Source of the DNA: an uncultured Cloacibacillus sp.
GTDB lineage: Bacteria; Synergistota; Synergistia; Synergistales; Synergistaceae
Length of the DNA stretch: 25,831 nt
NCBI GenBank assembly: GCA_900545755.1
Contig: URAG01000032.1
Span: forward strand, 1-25,831
Direction: 5' to 3'
The stretch's first letter is position 1. Each line of letters begins with the position of its first letter. The position numbers and the translations under genes are program-made. Shown one piece after another: positions 1-8,503 of this stretch. The notes under the pieces were generated by a model. The model worked only from the letters and a program-made list of their open reading frames with translations. It did not search any database and was not told where the DNA came from.

Positions 1-702
1 TCGATAATGTCGCCGCAGGCCGGCGAGGCGGCTGAGATAGCCGCAGCCTGCGACGCGCTGCTGATAAACATCGGCACGCCGCCCGACGGCGCGCGCAAGC
101 TTTACCTGACGGCGGCGCGCGCGGCCGCCGCGGCGAAACGCCCGATAGTAATGGACGCGGTCGGCTACGGCTTCTCGCGCTTCCGCACCGAGGCGGCGGA
201 TGCTCTGCTCTCCGAGGTCAAATTTTCCGTCATAAAGGGCAACTTTTCTGAAATAGCGGCGCTCTGCGGCGAAGGCGCGGCCCCGCGCGGCGTTTCGAGC
301 GAGTGCGGCGAGGACGGGGCCGCGGAGATAACCGCCGAATGCGCAAAAAGGTTCGGCGCCGTCGTCTATTGCACCGGCGAGCGCGATTTTCTGGCGGGAG
401 CCGAAAGCGGCAGGCGCGAGGTCATAGACGGCGGCTCGCGGATGCTAGCGATGACGAGCGGCATAGGCTGTGCGCTCGGCAGCGCGACGGCGCTCTTCTG
501 CGCGCACGACGAGCCGTTCGTGGCCTCGCGCCGCGCGCTGAAACTTTTCCGCCGCGCCGCGGCGCTCGCGGAGAAGGACAGCGCCTCCGTTGGGCCTTAT
601 TCCTTCCGCACGGCCTTTATGGACTGGCTCGCGGAGCTCAATTCGGAGGAAGAAAAATGTACGATAGAAAGAAGCTGGCGGAGAGGCTTCGCCTCTATAT
701 GA
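1..702 (+). CDS. thiM: Hydroxyethylthiazole kinase (C-terminal part, 5' end outside window)
   Basis: ThiM phosphorylates 4-methyl-5-(2-hydroxyethyl)thiazole with ATP, salvaging the thiazole half of thiamine in the cytoplasm. The frame is open from the first base, so the gene starts upstream and the ATG at position 7 is internal. The visible 233 codons carry family landmarks in order: the ALLINIGT segment, MDAVGYGFSRFRTEAA (usually DPVGVGA...R), VIKGNFSEIAAL, and the glycine-rich nucleotide-binding MTSGIGCALGSATALF. The gene runs 46 bases into thiE in another frame, so its last 15 residues are encoded by thiE sequence and look unlike a normal ThiM end. The thiE-thiW context supports thiazole salvage. 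The family call is firm; only the N-terminal part is missing. Confidence 0.93.
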   Translation, partial: SIMSPQAGEAAEIAAACDALLINIGTPPDGARKLYLTAARAAAAAKRPIVMDAVGYGFSRFRTEAADALLSEVKFSVIKGNFSEIAALCGEGAAPRGVSSECGEDGAAEITAECAKRFGAVVYCTGERDFLAGAESGRREVIDGGSRMLAMTSGIGCALGSATALFCAHDEPFVASRRALKLFRRAAALAEKDSASVGPYSFRTAFMDWLAELNSEEEKCTIERSWRRGFASI

Positions 703-1301
703 TATGCGGCGAGGGCGACGCGCCCGGGGCCGTAATCGAAAAGACGCGCGCGGCGCTCGCTGGCGGCGTCACGGCGGTGCAGCTCCGCGTAAAAAGCTGG
801 ACGGGGCGCGAAACGTACGAGACTGCGCTGAAACTGAAAGAGCTCTGCGCGGAGCGCGGCGCTCTTTTCTTCGTCAACGACAGGCTTGACGTGGCGCTCG
901 CCTCTCACGCCGACGGCGTACACCTCGGACAGAAGGATCTGCCCGTGGACGCGGCCCGCGCGATAGCGGGGCTGGACTTCATAATCGGCGGGACGGCGCG
1001 CACGCCGGAGCTCGCGCGCGAGGCGCAGAGGCTCGGCGCAGACTACGTAGGCTGCGGAGCGGCCTTCGGCACAGCGACGAAGGGAGACGCGGTGGTCATC
1101 GGCCCTGCGGGGATTAAAAAAACGCTCTCTGCGATAGAAATCCCATCGGTCGCGATAGGCGGCATAGAGTTGGCGAACGTGCGCGAACTCGCTGGCTGCG
1201 GCGCGAGCGGCATATCGCTCTCCGGCGCTATAGTGCGCGCTGACGACCCCGAAAGCGCGGCGCGCGCGCTGATAAACGAAATAAACAAATATTTCATGTA
1301 A
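657..1301 (+). CDS. thiE: Thiamine-phosphate synthase
   Basis: ThiE joins hydroxymethylpyrimidine diphosphate and thiazole phosphate to give thiamine phosphate. The 214-residue product has the usual family length. Landmarks are GVTAVQLRVK near the N-terminus, FFVNDRLDVAL, ADGVHLGQKDLP, the phosphate-binding IIGGTART, GADYVGCGAAFGTATK (usually GPVFPTxTK) and SVAIGGIELANV. The ATG at 657 is chosen because GGAGGA lies 6 bases upstream and because the protein then begins at the usual TIM-barrel start; the open frame extends further upstream only as shadow over thiM. The start lies inside thiM, so the two are probably translationally coupled. The G-C-G-A-A-F-G variant at the pyrophosphate loop is a mild departure from most homologues. 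Confidence 0.95.
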   Translation: MYDRKKLAERLRLYMICGEGDAPGAVIEKTRAALAGGVTAVQLRVKSWTGRETYETALKLKELCAERGALFFVNDRLDVALASHADGVHLGQKDLPVDAARAIAGLDFIIGGTARTPELAREAQRLGADYVGCGAAFGTATKGDAVVIGPAGIKKTLSAIEIPSVAIGGIELANVRELAGCGASGISLSGAIVRADDPESAARALINEINKYFM

Positions 1302-1314
1302 AGAAGAGATAACA

Positions 1315-1839
1315 ATGGCAAACGGCAAAAACAACCTTCTGTTCAGAAAAGCGGTGCTCGCGGGCGCGCTCGCGGCGGCGGGCGTCGCGCTCTCCGTCGT
1401 CTCCATACCTATGGGGCCGACGAAATGCTTCCCGTTTCAGCACACGATCAACGTCCTCGCCGGCATAGTCCTCGGCCCGTGGTGGGCCGTAGGCGCGGCC
1501 TTCACGACGAGCGTCATACGCAACCTGCTCGGCACCGGAAGCCTCTTCGCCTTTCCGGGCAGCATGTTCGGCGCGCTGTTCGTCGGGCTGGCGGCGCGCG
1601 CGCTGCCCGGCAAATACAAAATCGCCGCCGCCTGCGCCGAGCCCGTAGGAACCGGAATCGTAGGCGCGTGGGTGGGCGCGAAGCTGCTCGGCCCCGCGAT
1701 AGGCAAGAGCGTCGGATTTCTCTTCTTCTCCGGCTCGTTCCTCGTCAGTTCCGTCCCCGGCGCGCTGATCGGCGCGGCGCTCGTCTGGGCGCTCGACAAA
1801 CGCCTCGGGGCGACGCGCACCTTCGGTACTCTGATGTAA
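1315..1839 (+). CDS. thiW: ThiW, thiazole-specific ECF transporter S component
   Basis: A 174-residue membrane protein of the ThiW family, the substrate-binding S component that brings hydroxyethylthiazole in with a shared energy-coupling-factor module (EcfAAT). Features: a short cationic N-terminus, then about five hydrophobic segments. The family hallmarks are IPMGPTKCFPFQHTINVLAG near residues 32-51, LGPWWAVGAAF, and RNLLGTGSLFAFPGSMFGAL. The ATG is 13 bases after the thiE stop, so it shares the thi transcript; thiM plus ThiW is a coherent uptake and phosphorylation pair. No ECF ATPase or T component is in the window. No TPP riboswitch is seen between thiE and thiW; any would lie upstream of thiM, outside the window. 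Confidence 0.92.
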   Translation: MANGKNNLLFRKAVLAGALAAAGVALSVVSIPMGPTKCFPFQHTINVLAGIVLGPWWAVGAAFTTSVIRNLLGTGSLFAFPGSMFGALFVGLAARALPGKYKIAAACAEPVGTGIVGAWVGAKLLGPAIGKSVGFLFFSGSFLVSSVPGALIGAALVWALDKRLGATRTFGTLM

Positions 1840-1854
1840 CCAGGATGTAACCAG
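1833..1854 (+). repeat. Perfect 11-bp tandem duplication over the thiW stop codon
   Basis: GATGTAACCAG occurs twice without a gap. The first copy contains the in-frame TAA stop of thiW (1837-1839); the second lies just after it and is followed by one further G. It looks like a slippage duplication. No function is evident. Confidence 0.8.
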
Positions 1855-1886
1855 GCGCTGGAAATTCACCCAAAGGCGGTAATTCT

Positions 1887-3107
1887 TTGACTGACGAACA
1901 GACTAAGCGGCGCTCCTTCGTTTTCCTCTCCCTTCTCTGTTTCGCACTCGCTGACGTCGCAGACGGCCTCGGGCCTTTCTTCGGCGTCTATTTGCAGCAG
2001 CAGGGGTGGACTCCCGACGGCATAGGCTTCGTCATGACCGCTGGCGGCCTCGCTGGGCTCGTCGGGACGGCTCCGCTCGGGGCCTTTACCGACCACACGC
2101 GTTTCAAACGCGCGCTCGTAGCAGCGAGCGTCGCGCTCATGACCGCGAGCTGCGGCGTTGTTTTCATCCAGAGCGGCGCGGCTTCTGCGACGCTTTCAAA
2201 GATCTTGCAGGGCGCGGCGGCCGTCGCCATAAAACCCGCGCTGAACGCGATAACGCTCGGTATGACCGGACAGCGCGGCTTTGTCCGCCGCCTAGGCGTC
2301 AACGAGGCGTGGAACCACGCCGGCAACGCCTTCTCCGCCGCTGCAAGCGGCTTCGTCGGCTACGTTTACGGCATCCCCGGCGTTTTCTTCGTAATGGCCT
2401 GTATGGGCGCGCTCGCACTCTTCAGCCTTCTATGCATAGAGCCGCGCTGCATAGACTACGACTCGGCGCGCGGCAGCGAGAGCGGGGCGGCGCGCGGCGG
2501 GGATTACCGCGCGCTTTTCACAGATCTGCCTCTGCTCTGCGTCGCAGGCACGCTCTTTTTCTTCCACCTCGGCAACGCTGCGATGCTGCCGCTGCTAGGG
2601 CAGTCCGCCGTAGCGCGCTTCGACGTAGACCCGGCGGCATACACGGCGGGAACGGTGATTCTCGCGCAGGCGACGATGATATGCACGGCTCTCTGGGGCG
2701 CCCGCGCGGCGAAGCGGCGCGGATACGGCCTGCTCTTCATTCTAGCGCTGACTGCTCTGCCTCTACGCGGCTGCGTAGCGGAGCTCTGGGAAAATCCGTG
2801 GAACATCGTACCGGTTCAGATGCTCGACGGCGTAGGCGCCGGGCTGCTCGGCGTCGCGACGCCTGGGCTCGCGGCACGTCTGCTGCGCGGCAGCGGACAC
2901 GTGAACCTTGGCCTCGGCTTCGCTTTGACGATTCAGGGAGTAGGCGCGGCGCTGAGTAACACCTACGGCGGACTATTCGCACACCACGTAAGCTACAGCG
3001 CGGCGTTCCTTGCCCTAGGCGCAGCCCCCTGCGCAGGCCTGTTGCTCTTCGCCGCCGGCACGCGCTTGATGCCGAAGTTGAAACGCGCGGTAGGCACGGA
3101 GGATTGA
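1887..3107 (+). CDS. Major facilitator superfamily transporter (substrate unknown)
   Basis: A 406-residue inner-membrane protein with about twelve hydrophobic segments, the standard MFS length. The MFS motif A between helices 2 and 3 is visible as GAFTDHTRFKR (about residues 65-75). A hydrophilic, Gly/Arg/Ser-rich central loop (about 195-210) divides the two six-helix halves. The start is a TTG at 1887, preceded by AAAGGCGG as a weak ribosome-binding site; no ATG or GTG gives a better fit. It follows thiW by 47 bases on the same strand and may be cotranscribed, which makes a thiamine-precursor or other vitamin role possible, but nothing in the sequence proves it. Equally likely it is a general efflux or uptake carrier. 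Confidence 0.8.
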   Translation: MTDEQTKRRSFVFLSLLCFALADVADGLGPFFGVYLQQQGWTPDGIGFVMTAGGLAGLVGTAPLGAFTDHTRFKRALVAASVALMTASCGVVFIQSGAASATLSKILQGAAAVAIKPALNAITLGMTGQRGFVRRLGVNEAWNHAGNAFSAAASGFVGYVYGIPGVFFVMACMGALALFSLLCIEPRCIDYDSARGSESGAARGGDYRALFTDLPLLCVAGTLFFFHLGNAAMLPLLGQSAVARFDVDPAAYTAGTVILAQATMICTALWGARAAKRRGYGLLFILALTALPLRGCVAELWENPWNIVPVQMLDGVGAGLLGVATPGLAARLLRGSGHVNLGLGFALTIQGVGAALSNTYGGLFAHHVSYSAAFLALGAAPCAGLLLFAAGTRLMPKLKRAVGTED

Positions 3108-3198
3108 GCCGAAAGATACGGCGAAGCTGTTCCTGAATAGTGAGGGGCAACTGCGTTAAAGTTCGGCTTTGACGTGAGCTTCTCATTGTCCCAATCCT

Positions 3199-3227
3199 TT
3201 GACAAAGCCCTAAAAGAATAATATAAC
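3199..3227 (+). promoter_or_regulatory. Near-consensus sigma-70 promoter for the MFS-MATE pair
   Basis: TTGACA at 3199-3204 and TATAAC at 3222-3227 are separated by exactly 17 bases, giving 11 of 12 consensus positions. It lies in an A+T-rich stretch of an otherwise G+C-rich window, 60 bases before the ATG of the second MFS gene. It should drive that gene and the MATE gene nine bases after it. No operator-like inverted repeat is obvious around it. Confidence 0.75.
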
Positions 3228-3287
3228 ATAACGAACGCGGCGCGCGCCTAAGCAAATCACGCAACATGCGGCGAAGGGACGGGGCTT

Positions 3288-4448
3288 ATGGTTAAGGAAG
3301 GTTTCTATTCACGCGATATTATCCTTATTCTCGCGGCAAGCTTTTTCTACTTTTCATGCCCGATGCTCGTCACGCCGATAATTACAGGCTTTTCCGGCTC
3401 GATCGGAGCTTCCGCGGCGCTCATGGGGCTCATAGGCGGCATGATGAACATCTGCTCACTGGTCTGCCGCCCATTCGCCGGCAATCTGGCGGACAAAATC
3501 AGCAAACGCCGCCTTTCCATAGCGGGGACTTGGATGATGGCCGCGGCCTGCCTCGGCTATATGCTCGCGCTAACGCCCAACGTAGTGACGGCCGCACGCG
3601 TCGTACACGGCGTTGGCTTCGCCTGCTGCTCCGTCTGCATGGCGACGTGGATGTCGAATCTGCTGCCCCGCGACAAAATAGGCTCAGGCATGGGCTTGTA
3701 CGGCGCGATGAACGCGCTTGCAATGGCGCTGGCCCCCGCGCTAGGCATCTTCGCGTACAGGCTCTTCGGATACCGCGCCGCTTTCGGCGTCGCAATGCTC
3801 CTGTCACTTATAGGCTCTTTCATTATTATGCTTATCAAAAACGACGGCACGCCGGAGCTGCGTCAAGCTTCCGGCGAAAAGCGCAGAAGTTTCAGCTTCA
3901 TCCATATAAGAGTCGTACCGGTCGCGATCATAATAATGCTATTTGCGATTCCATACTGCGCGACGCAGTCTTTCATCGTCGGTTATACCGAAGCGCGCGC
4001 CATGCACGTCGCGGTGGGGATCTTCTTTCCGTCGTACGCCGCAGTGCTGCTCACGCTCAGGCTCTGCCTCAAAAGCTATTTCGACAAACTTCCCTTCAAG
4101 ACTTTTCTTACGGCGTCGTCGGCAAGCACGATAGCCTCAGCGGCATGCCTCACGTTTATGGACGGAAACGTCGTCCTCTTCTTCGCCGCCGCCTTCATGG
4201 CCGGCAGCTACGGCGTTATGAGCTCAGTCTGCCAATCGGCGGCGATGCTCGCAGCCGGGCCGGAGAAGCGCGGCCTGGCTAACAGCACGTACTACATCGG
4301 CCTGGACATAGGAATGATACTAGGGCCCGTCTTCGGCGGCCTCCTCTTCGGCCACGCGCCGCTTGCGTTTTTCTATCCTGCGCTCGCGTTCGCAGTCCCC
4401 GCGGCGGCGGCGGTCTACATAATTTCGGCGCGGCGCGGCATGTTTTAG
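3288..4448 (+). CDS. Major facilitator superfamily transporter, probable drug or metabolite efflux
   Basis: A 386-residue integral membrane protein with about twelve hydrophobic helices. MFS motif A is present as GNLADKISKRR (about residues 65-75) after helix 2, and GMGLYGAMNALAMALAPALG matches the helix 5 antiporter region. The family is that of short bacterial arabinose-efflux/YfcJ-like MFS proteins; substrate is unknown. The ATG at 3288 is preceded by a purine-rich GAAGGGACGGGG tract. It begins a transcription unit of its own (promoter at 3199-3227) and is followed after nine bases by a MATE pump, so the two may form an efflux module. It is only distantly like the MFS protein at 1887-3107, so the pair is not a recent duplication. 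Confidence 0.82.
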   Translation: MVKEGFYSRDIILILAASFFYFSCPMLVTPIITGFSGSIGASAALMGLIGGMMNICSLVCRPFAGNLADKISKRRLSIAGTWMMAAACLGYMLALTPNVVTAARVVHGVGFACCSVCMATWMSNLLPRDKIGSGMGLYGAMNALAMALAPALGIFAYRLFGYRAAFGVAMLLSLIGSFIIMLIKNDGTPELRQASGEKRRSFSFIHIRVVPVAIIIMLFAIPYCATQSFIVGYTEARAMHVAVGIFFPSYAAVLLTLRLCLKSYFDKLPFKTFLTASSASTIASAACLTFMDGNVVLFFAAAFMAGSYGVMSSVCQSAAMLAAGPEKRGLANSTYYIGLDIGMILGPVFGGLLFGHAPLAFFYPALAFAVPAAAAVYIISARRGMF

Positions 4449-4457
4449 AGGCTTGCG

Positions 4458-5840
4458 GTGAAAAATCAGCTCAGCGAAAAAGAAATAGAGATATTCGAGA
4501 CTATGCCGGTGCCAAGGGCCGTAGCGGCGCTCGCCGTGCCGACCGTCATAAGCCAGATCATAGCTATGATCTACAACATCGCGGACACTTGGTACATCGG
4601 CCAGTTGAACGACACGGGCATGATGTCCGCAGTCACGCTCGTCTTCCCCGCATTCCTCATGCTTTCTGCCGTCGCGAACCTCTTCGGTATCGGCGGGGCC
4701 AGCCTGCTCTCGCGTTCGCTCGGGCGGCGCGATTACGAAATGGTGCGGCGTTCAGGTGCGACGGCGGCGTGGCTCGCCGCGGCGTCTGCGGTGCTCTACG
4801 CCTTCATGGTATTTATATGGCGCGTTCCGCTGCTGTCCGCTCTAGGCGCAGATGAAAAATCGCTGCCACATGCAAGCGCCTATCTTTTCTGGACGGTGAC
4901 GATAGGGGGGCTCCCAACTATCATGAACATGGTGCTCGCTCATCTCATCCGCGCAGAAGGGCAGTCGCGGCGCGCGAGCTTTGGTTTGAGCTTCGGCGGC
5001 GCGCTGAACGTCGCATTAGATCCTATATTCATTTACGACTGGGGGCTAGGTCTAAAAATGGAAGGCGCGGCGATAGCGACGTGCATCTCGAACGTCGCGG
5101 CCGCCTGCTACCTTCTGTATTATCTATTGAAACCGCATGAAGACAACGTCGTCTCTCTTTCTCCGAAATACGTCTGCTTCGGCAGGGCGACGACTGGAGA
5201 GATACTTTTCGTTGGAATCCCAGCGTCTGTGCAGATGGTCATGAACTCGTTGTCCAACGTCGTACTGAACTACCTGATGTCGGCCTACGCCGCAGGGGCG
5301 CTCTCCGCCGTCGGAATAGTGAAGAAGATCGACCAGGTGCCAACCTACATAGTTCAGGGCATATGCAGCGGAGTCATTCCGCTGCTCGCTTACAACTACG
5401 CTTCCATGAACTACAGGCGGCTGTGGCGCTGCACCTACTTCGCCGGATTATGCTCCCTCGCCGTCACGCTTTCCTACCTAGCGATGTGCGAAACCATCCC
5501 AGCTGCTCTCATACGCATATTCATGAAAGATGCTTCCGCCGTATCAGCCGGCACTGTGTTCCTGCGGCTGCACTGCGTGTCCATCCCGTTCCTCTCGATA
5601 ATTTCGCTGATAATAGCTTTCTTCCAGGCGACAGGGCGCGGCAAACCCGCTCTCGTTCTCTCCTTTCTGCGCAAGGGGCCGATAGACATTCCGTTGATGG
5701 CGATAATGAACATCGTATGGCCAATGTACGGCATCATGGCAGTGCAGCCGATGATGGACATCATCGTGGCCTCCATCTGCGTCGCAACATATAGAACCAT
5801 ACAAAAACGCGACAGAAGAAAGGGTAAAACGGCGCTTTAG
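4458..5840 (+). CDS. MATE family Na+/H+-coupled efflux protein
   Basis: A 460-residue polytopic inner-membrane protein with the usual twelve-helix MATE length. The N-terminal half shows VPRAVAALAVPTVISQIIAM and NIADTWYIGQL, typical of NorM/DinF-like MATE carriers, followed by FGIGGASLLSRSLGRRDYE. The second repeat begins around VGIPASVQMVMNSLSNVVLN, with GIVKKIDQVP and QGICSGVIPLLAYNYAS matching the family's repeated pattern. The start is GTG at 4458, with GAGG just upstream and the preceding MFS stop only nine bases away, so they are cotranscribed. Likely function is export of cationic drugs, dyes or metabolites against a Na+ or H+ gradient. Its stop overlaps tail to tail with a small minus-strand ORF. 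Confidence 0.93.
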   Translation: MKNQLSEKEIEIFETMPVPRAVAALAVPTVISQIIAMIYNIADTWYIGQLNDTGMMSAVTLVFPAFLMLSAVANLFGIGGASLLSRSLGRRDYEMVRRSGATAAWLAAASAVLYAFMVFIWRVPLLSALGADEKSLPHASAYLFWTVTIGGLPTIMNMVLAHLIRAEGQSRRASFGLSFGGALNVALDPIFIYDWGLGLKMEGAAIATCISNVAAACYLLYYLLKPHEDNVVSLSPKYVCFGRATTGEILFVGIPASVQMVMNSLSNVVLNYLMSAYAAGALSAVGIVKKIDQVPTYIVQGICSGVIPLLAYNYASMNYRRLWRCTYFAGLCSLAVTLSYLAMCETIPAALIRIFMKDASAVSAGTVFLRLHCVSIPFLSIISLIIAFFQATGRGKPALVLSFLRKGPIDIPLMAIMNIVWPMYGIMAVQPMMDIIVASICVATYRTIQKRDRRKGKTAL

Positions 5841-5995
5841 CCGTGCTCGCAGCCTGCATCGCAGAAATCCGCTCCAAGCCTTTCAGCGTCAAAGCGGTTG
5901 ACGATTCGCAATAACAAGATAAAAGCTGCGGCGACGTCTATGACTGCAATAAAAGCGGCGTATTGCGCCAGCTGATTAAAGGTCACAACCAACAT
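5837..5995 (-). CDS. Possible small membrane protein or remnant (52 aa, hypothetical)
   Basis: I do not recognise this ORF. From ATG at 5995 it encodes 52 residues: a hydrophobic segment (AAFIAVIDVAAAFILLL) followed by a charged tail RIVNRFDAERLGADF and a Cys-containing end. The frame stays open 18 codons further upstream, to a TGA at 6050-6052, and those codons are also strongly hydrophobic (FPLYFVILYPSVIYVV). That would make a second membrane helix, but no ATG, GTG or TTG begins it; a GTG lies two codons before the ATG. No clear Shine-Dalgarno site is seen. Third-position G+C looks lower than in the neighbours. It may be a real small protein, a protein with an unusual start, or the 3' remnant of a lost gene. 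Confidence 0.35.
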   Translation of the reverse strand: MLVVTFNQLAQYAAFIAVIDVAAAFILLLRIVNRFDAERLGADFCDAGCEHG

Positions 5996-6030
5996 CCGCA
6001 CAACGTATATAACGGAAGGATAAAGTATAA

Positions 6031-6062
6031 CAAAATAAAGCGGGAAGCATCACGCCACCCGC
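6031..6062 (-). terminator. Probable intrinsic terminator after mutS2
   Basis: On the minus strand GCGGG (6058-6062) pairs with CCCGC (6040-6044) across a 13-base loop and is followed by TTTATTTTG. It sits 44 bases after the mutS2 stop. The stem is only five base pairs, so strength is uncertain. Confidence 0.5.
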
Positions 6063-6105
6063 CGCTATAAGGAATCTAAATTATAGAAGAACGCCCGCCG
6101 CGACG

Positions 6106-8460
6106 CTAACGGCGGAACTTTACTACAGTGACGCCGTAGCCGCCCTCTCCGGGGCCGCCGAGGTTGTGTTCCGCGACGTACGGGAGACGCTTGCAGAGAT
6201 CCTGCACCTCGCGGCGCAGTATGCCCTGTCCGCGGCCGTGTATGACGGTCACTACGTCGTAGCCGGCGCAGTAGGCCTGGTCAAGGTACTGCTCGACCAT
6301 CGGCATCGCCTCGTCTATCGTCATGCCGCGCACCATTATCGACGACGGCACGCCGACCGGGCGGCTGATCTTTATCTGAACCGTCGGCTGCGGCTGCGGG
6401 GTTTTGCGCGCGATTACCTTGAGTTTCGTCAGCGGGACTTCCATCTCGGCGATGCCGGCGCGGATACGCGCCTTTTTGCCGCTTACCTCAATGACGGTCG
6501 CGCTCTTGCTCGTGCCTATGAGCTGCACTGTGTCTCCGGCCTTGAGTTCCTGTCCCGTCGCGACGACAGATTCCGCAGTTTCTTTCTTTTCTTCGCGCTT
6601 TATCGCAGATTTCTCGATTTTCTGGAAGTGGCTGCGTTTTTTCTCAAGTTCGCGGCGCGCCTGAGACTCGGCCTCCGCGTTCTCCATGTTCTTGATGAGC
6701 GCTCGCGCCGAGTCTTCGGCGTTGCGCACTATCGAGAGCGCCTTTTTGTCAGCCTTCGCGATGAGCGCGTCGCGTTTTTCTTCGATGGCCTTTATCTTCG
6801 ATTCGTAATCCCTTTCGAGCTCGGCCAGCTTCTGGCGCGAACGCTCGACCTCGCGCGATTCGCGTTCGAGCGCCGCGCGCTTTTCATGCAGCTCGCCGAT
6901 GAGGTCTTCCATGGAGACTTCGCGCCCGTTTATGGCCTCTTCGGCGCGGCGGATTATCTGCTTTTTCATGCCAAGCTTGCCCGCGATGAGCAGCGCGTTG
7001 CTGCGCCCGGGGATGCCTATCAGGATTCTATAGGTCGGCGAGAGCGTCGAACTGTCGAACTCTACGCTCGCTGTTTCTACGCCGTCGGCCGCGAGCGCGT
7101 AGCGTTTTATCGGGTTGTGGTGCGTCGTAGCGAGCACAAGCGCGCCGCGCTCGCGCAGCCAGTCGAGAAGCGCGATGCCGAGCGCAGCGCCCTCCTCGGG
7201 GTCGGTGCCCGCCCCTAGCTCGTCCAACATGACGAATGAGCGCGGCGTGACCTTGTCGAGTATCTGCGTGACGTGCGTGATGTGCGCGCTGAAGGTCGAA
7301 AGGCTCTGTTCTATGCTCTGTTCGTCGCCGATGTCTGCGAAGAGTTCGCCTATATCGCCGATCACGGAGCCTTCGCCAGCCGGTACGGGGAAGCCGAGCC
7401 AACCAAAGTATACGCAGACGCCAGCCGTTTTGAGCGCGACCGTTTTGCCGCCGGTATTCGGCCCAGTTATGACGAGGATGCGGAATTTATCGCCGCATTT
7501 GATGTCTATCGGCACGGACTTCTCGCCAAGCAAAGGATGGCGCGCGCGGACGAAGGAGAACTCCGTGCGCTTCGATAAATCAGGCATACGCCATTTGTAA
7601 AGGCGCGTCATTTCCGCTAACGCGTAGAAGAGGTCTATCGTGCCGAGGACGTTTTCGGTGTCGAGTATCCCCTTTTTGCGTTTTATGAGCCGCGCGGTAA
7701 ATTCACGGAAGATGCGCGTCTCTTCGAGCATTTCCTCGCTGTAGAGCCTGCTGTATTCGTTGTTGAGGCTCATGAGGCTGTGCGGCTCCATGTAAACGCT
7801 GTTCCCTGAGCCTGAGCGCTCGATGACCGCGCCGGGGAACTGCGATATCGCGTCCTGACGTACAAGGAAGGCGTGGCGTCCGTTGCGCAGAGTCAGCACA
7901 CGTTCCTGAAGCATCGAAGCTATGCCGGGGTCGTTGAGCAGCGCGTGCCCTTTGCGGCGCAGCGTCTCTTTCAGGCCGCGCATCTCGCGGCGCACCGCGG
8001 AGAGCTTCTCCGAGGCGTAGTCGTAGAGATGGCCGTCGTCATCTATGACCGATAGCATCTCCGTCTCTTCGGCGAAGTCGCGCATGCTGCGCAGAAGAAT
8101 AGAAAAAGCCGGATACTCGTCGCGCGCCTCGGTCAGAGCCTCGCGCATGCGCCCCGAGAGCGTGAGCATCAGCCTTATCTTGACGAGTTCCTCGCCAGAC
8201 AGAAGGCCGTTCTCCTCCGCAAATTCGAGCATGAAGGCGACCGAGACCAGGCCGTCGGCCCACGGCAGCTCGCCCTTGCGCCCGCGGTACTTCTCCACGT
8301 CCTCGAAGAGCCAGCGGCGCTTCGCAAGCTCGTCCAAATCGGCGGCTGGCGCGATGTTTTCCGCGACGAGTGCGCCTATCTCGCTGCGGCAGCGGCGCGA
8401 AATAAGCGCGGTTATTTTCGATATTTCCAGGCTGTTGTATGCAGATTGTTCGATGTACAT
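6106..8460 (-). CDS. mutS2: Endonuclease MutS2 / ribosome-rescue ATPase
   Basis: A 784-residue MutS2 of standard length. Walker A is GPNTGGKT at 333-340, the MutS signature FADIGDEQSIEQSLSTFSAH spans about 375-394, and Walker B is VMLDELGAGTDPEEG just after. A charged coiled-coil stretch covers about 510-620, followed by a KOW-like beta segment (GDTVQLIGTSKSATVIEV). The C-terminal Smr nuclease domain carries VRGMTIDEA and HGRGQG (H741). The usual LDLRG of Smr domains reads SIMVRG here. Family members suppress recombination or, in Bacillus, act on collided ribosomes. The ATG at 8460 is the only start matching the family N-terminus but has no recognisable Shine-Dalgarno site. It ends the pheST-zapA-cvpA-mutS2 run, an order also known in Firmicutes. 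Confidence 0.96.
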   Translation of the reverse strand: MYIEQSAYNSLEISKITALISRRCRSEIGALVAENIAPAADLDELAKRRWLFEDVEKYRGRKGELPWADGLVSVAFMLEFAEENGLLSGEELVKIRLMLTLSGRMREALTEARDEYPAFSILLRSMRDFAEETEMLSVIDDDGHLYDYASEKLSAVRREMRGLKETLRRKGHALLNDPGIASMLQERVLTLRNGRHAFLVRQDAISQFPGAVIERSGSGNSVYMEPHSLMSLNNEYSRLYSEEMLEETRIFREFTARLIKRKKGILDTENVLGTIDLFYALAEMTRLYKWRMPDLSKRTEFSFVRARHPLLGEKSVPIDIKCGDKFRILVITGPNTGGKTVALKTAGVCVYFGWLGFPVPAGEGSVIGDIGELFADIGDEQSIEQSLSTFSAHITHVTQILDKVTPRSFVMLDELGAGTDPEEGAALGIALLDWLRERGALVLATTHHNPIKRYALAADGVETASVEFDSSTLSPTYRILIGIPGRSNALLIAGKLGMKKQIIRRAEEAINGREVSMEDLIGELHEKRAALERESREVERSRQKLAELERDYESKIKAIEEKRDALIAKADKKALSIVRNAEDSARALIKNMENAEAESQARRELEKKRSHFQKIEKSAIKREEKKETAESVVATGQELKAGDTVQLIGTSKSATVIEVSGKKARIRAGIAEMEVPLTKLKVIARKTPQPQPTVQIKISRPVGVPSSIMVRGMTIDEAMPMVEQYLDQAYCAGYDVVTVIHGRGQGILRREVQDLCKRLPYVAEHNLGGPGEGGYGVTVVKFRR

Positions 8461-8503
8461 GTCGTAAGGTAAGATAGGGGATTTTGCGTGATTTTATGCG
8501 GTC

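Noticed and set aside
1302..1314. TPP riboswitch for thiW
   Set aside because: The gap is 13 bases, far too short; any such element would lie upstream of thiM, outside the window.
3107..3168. AGCCGAA/TTCGGCT inverted repeat as a terminator for the first MFS gene
   Set aside because: The arms are 7 bases with a 48-base loop, only two T residues follow the second arm, and no compact hairpin with a T tract is present.
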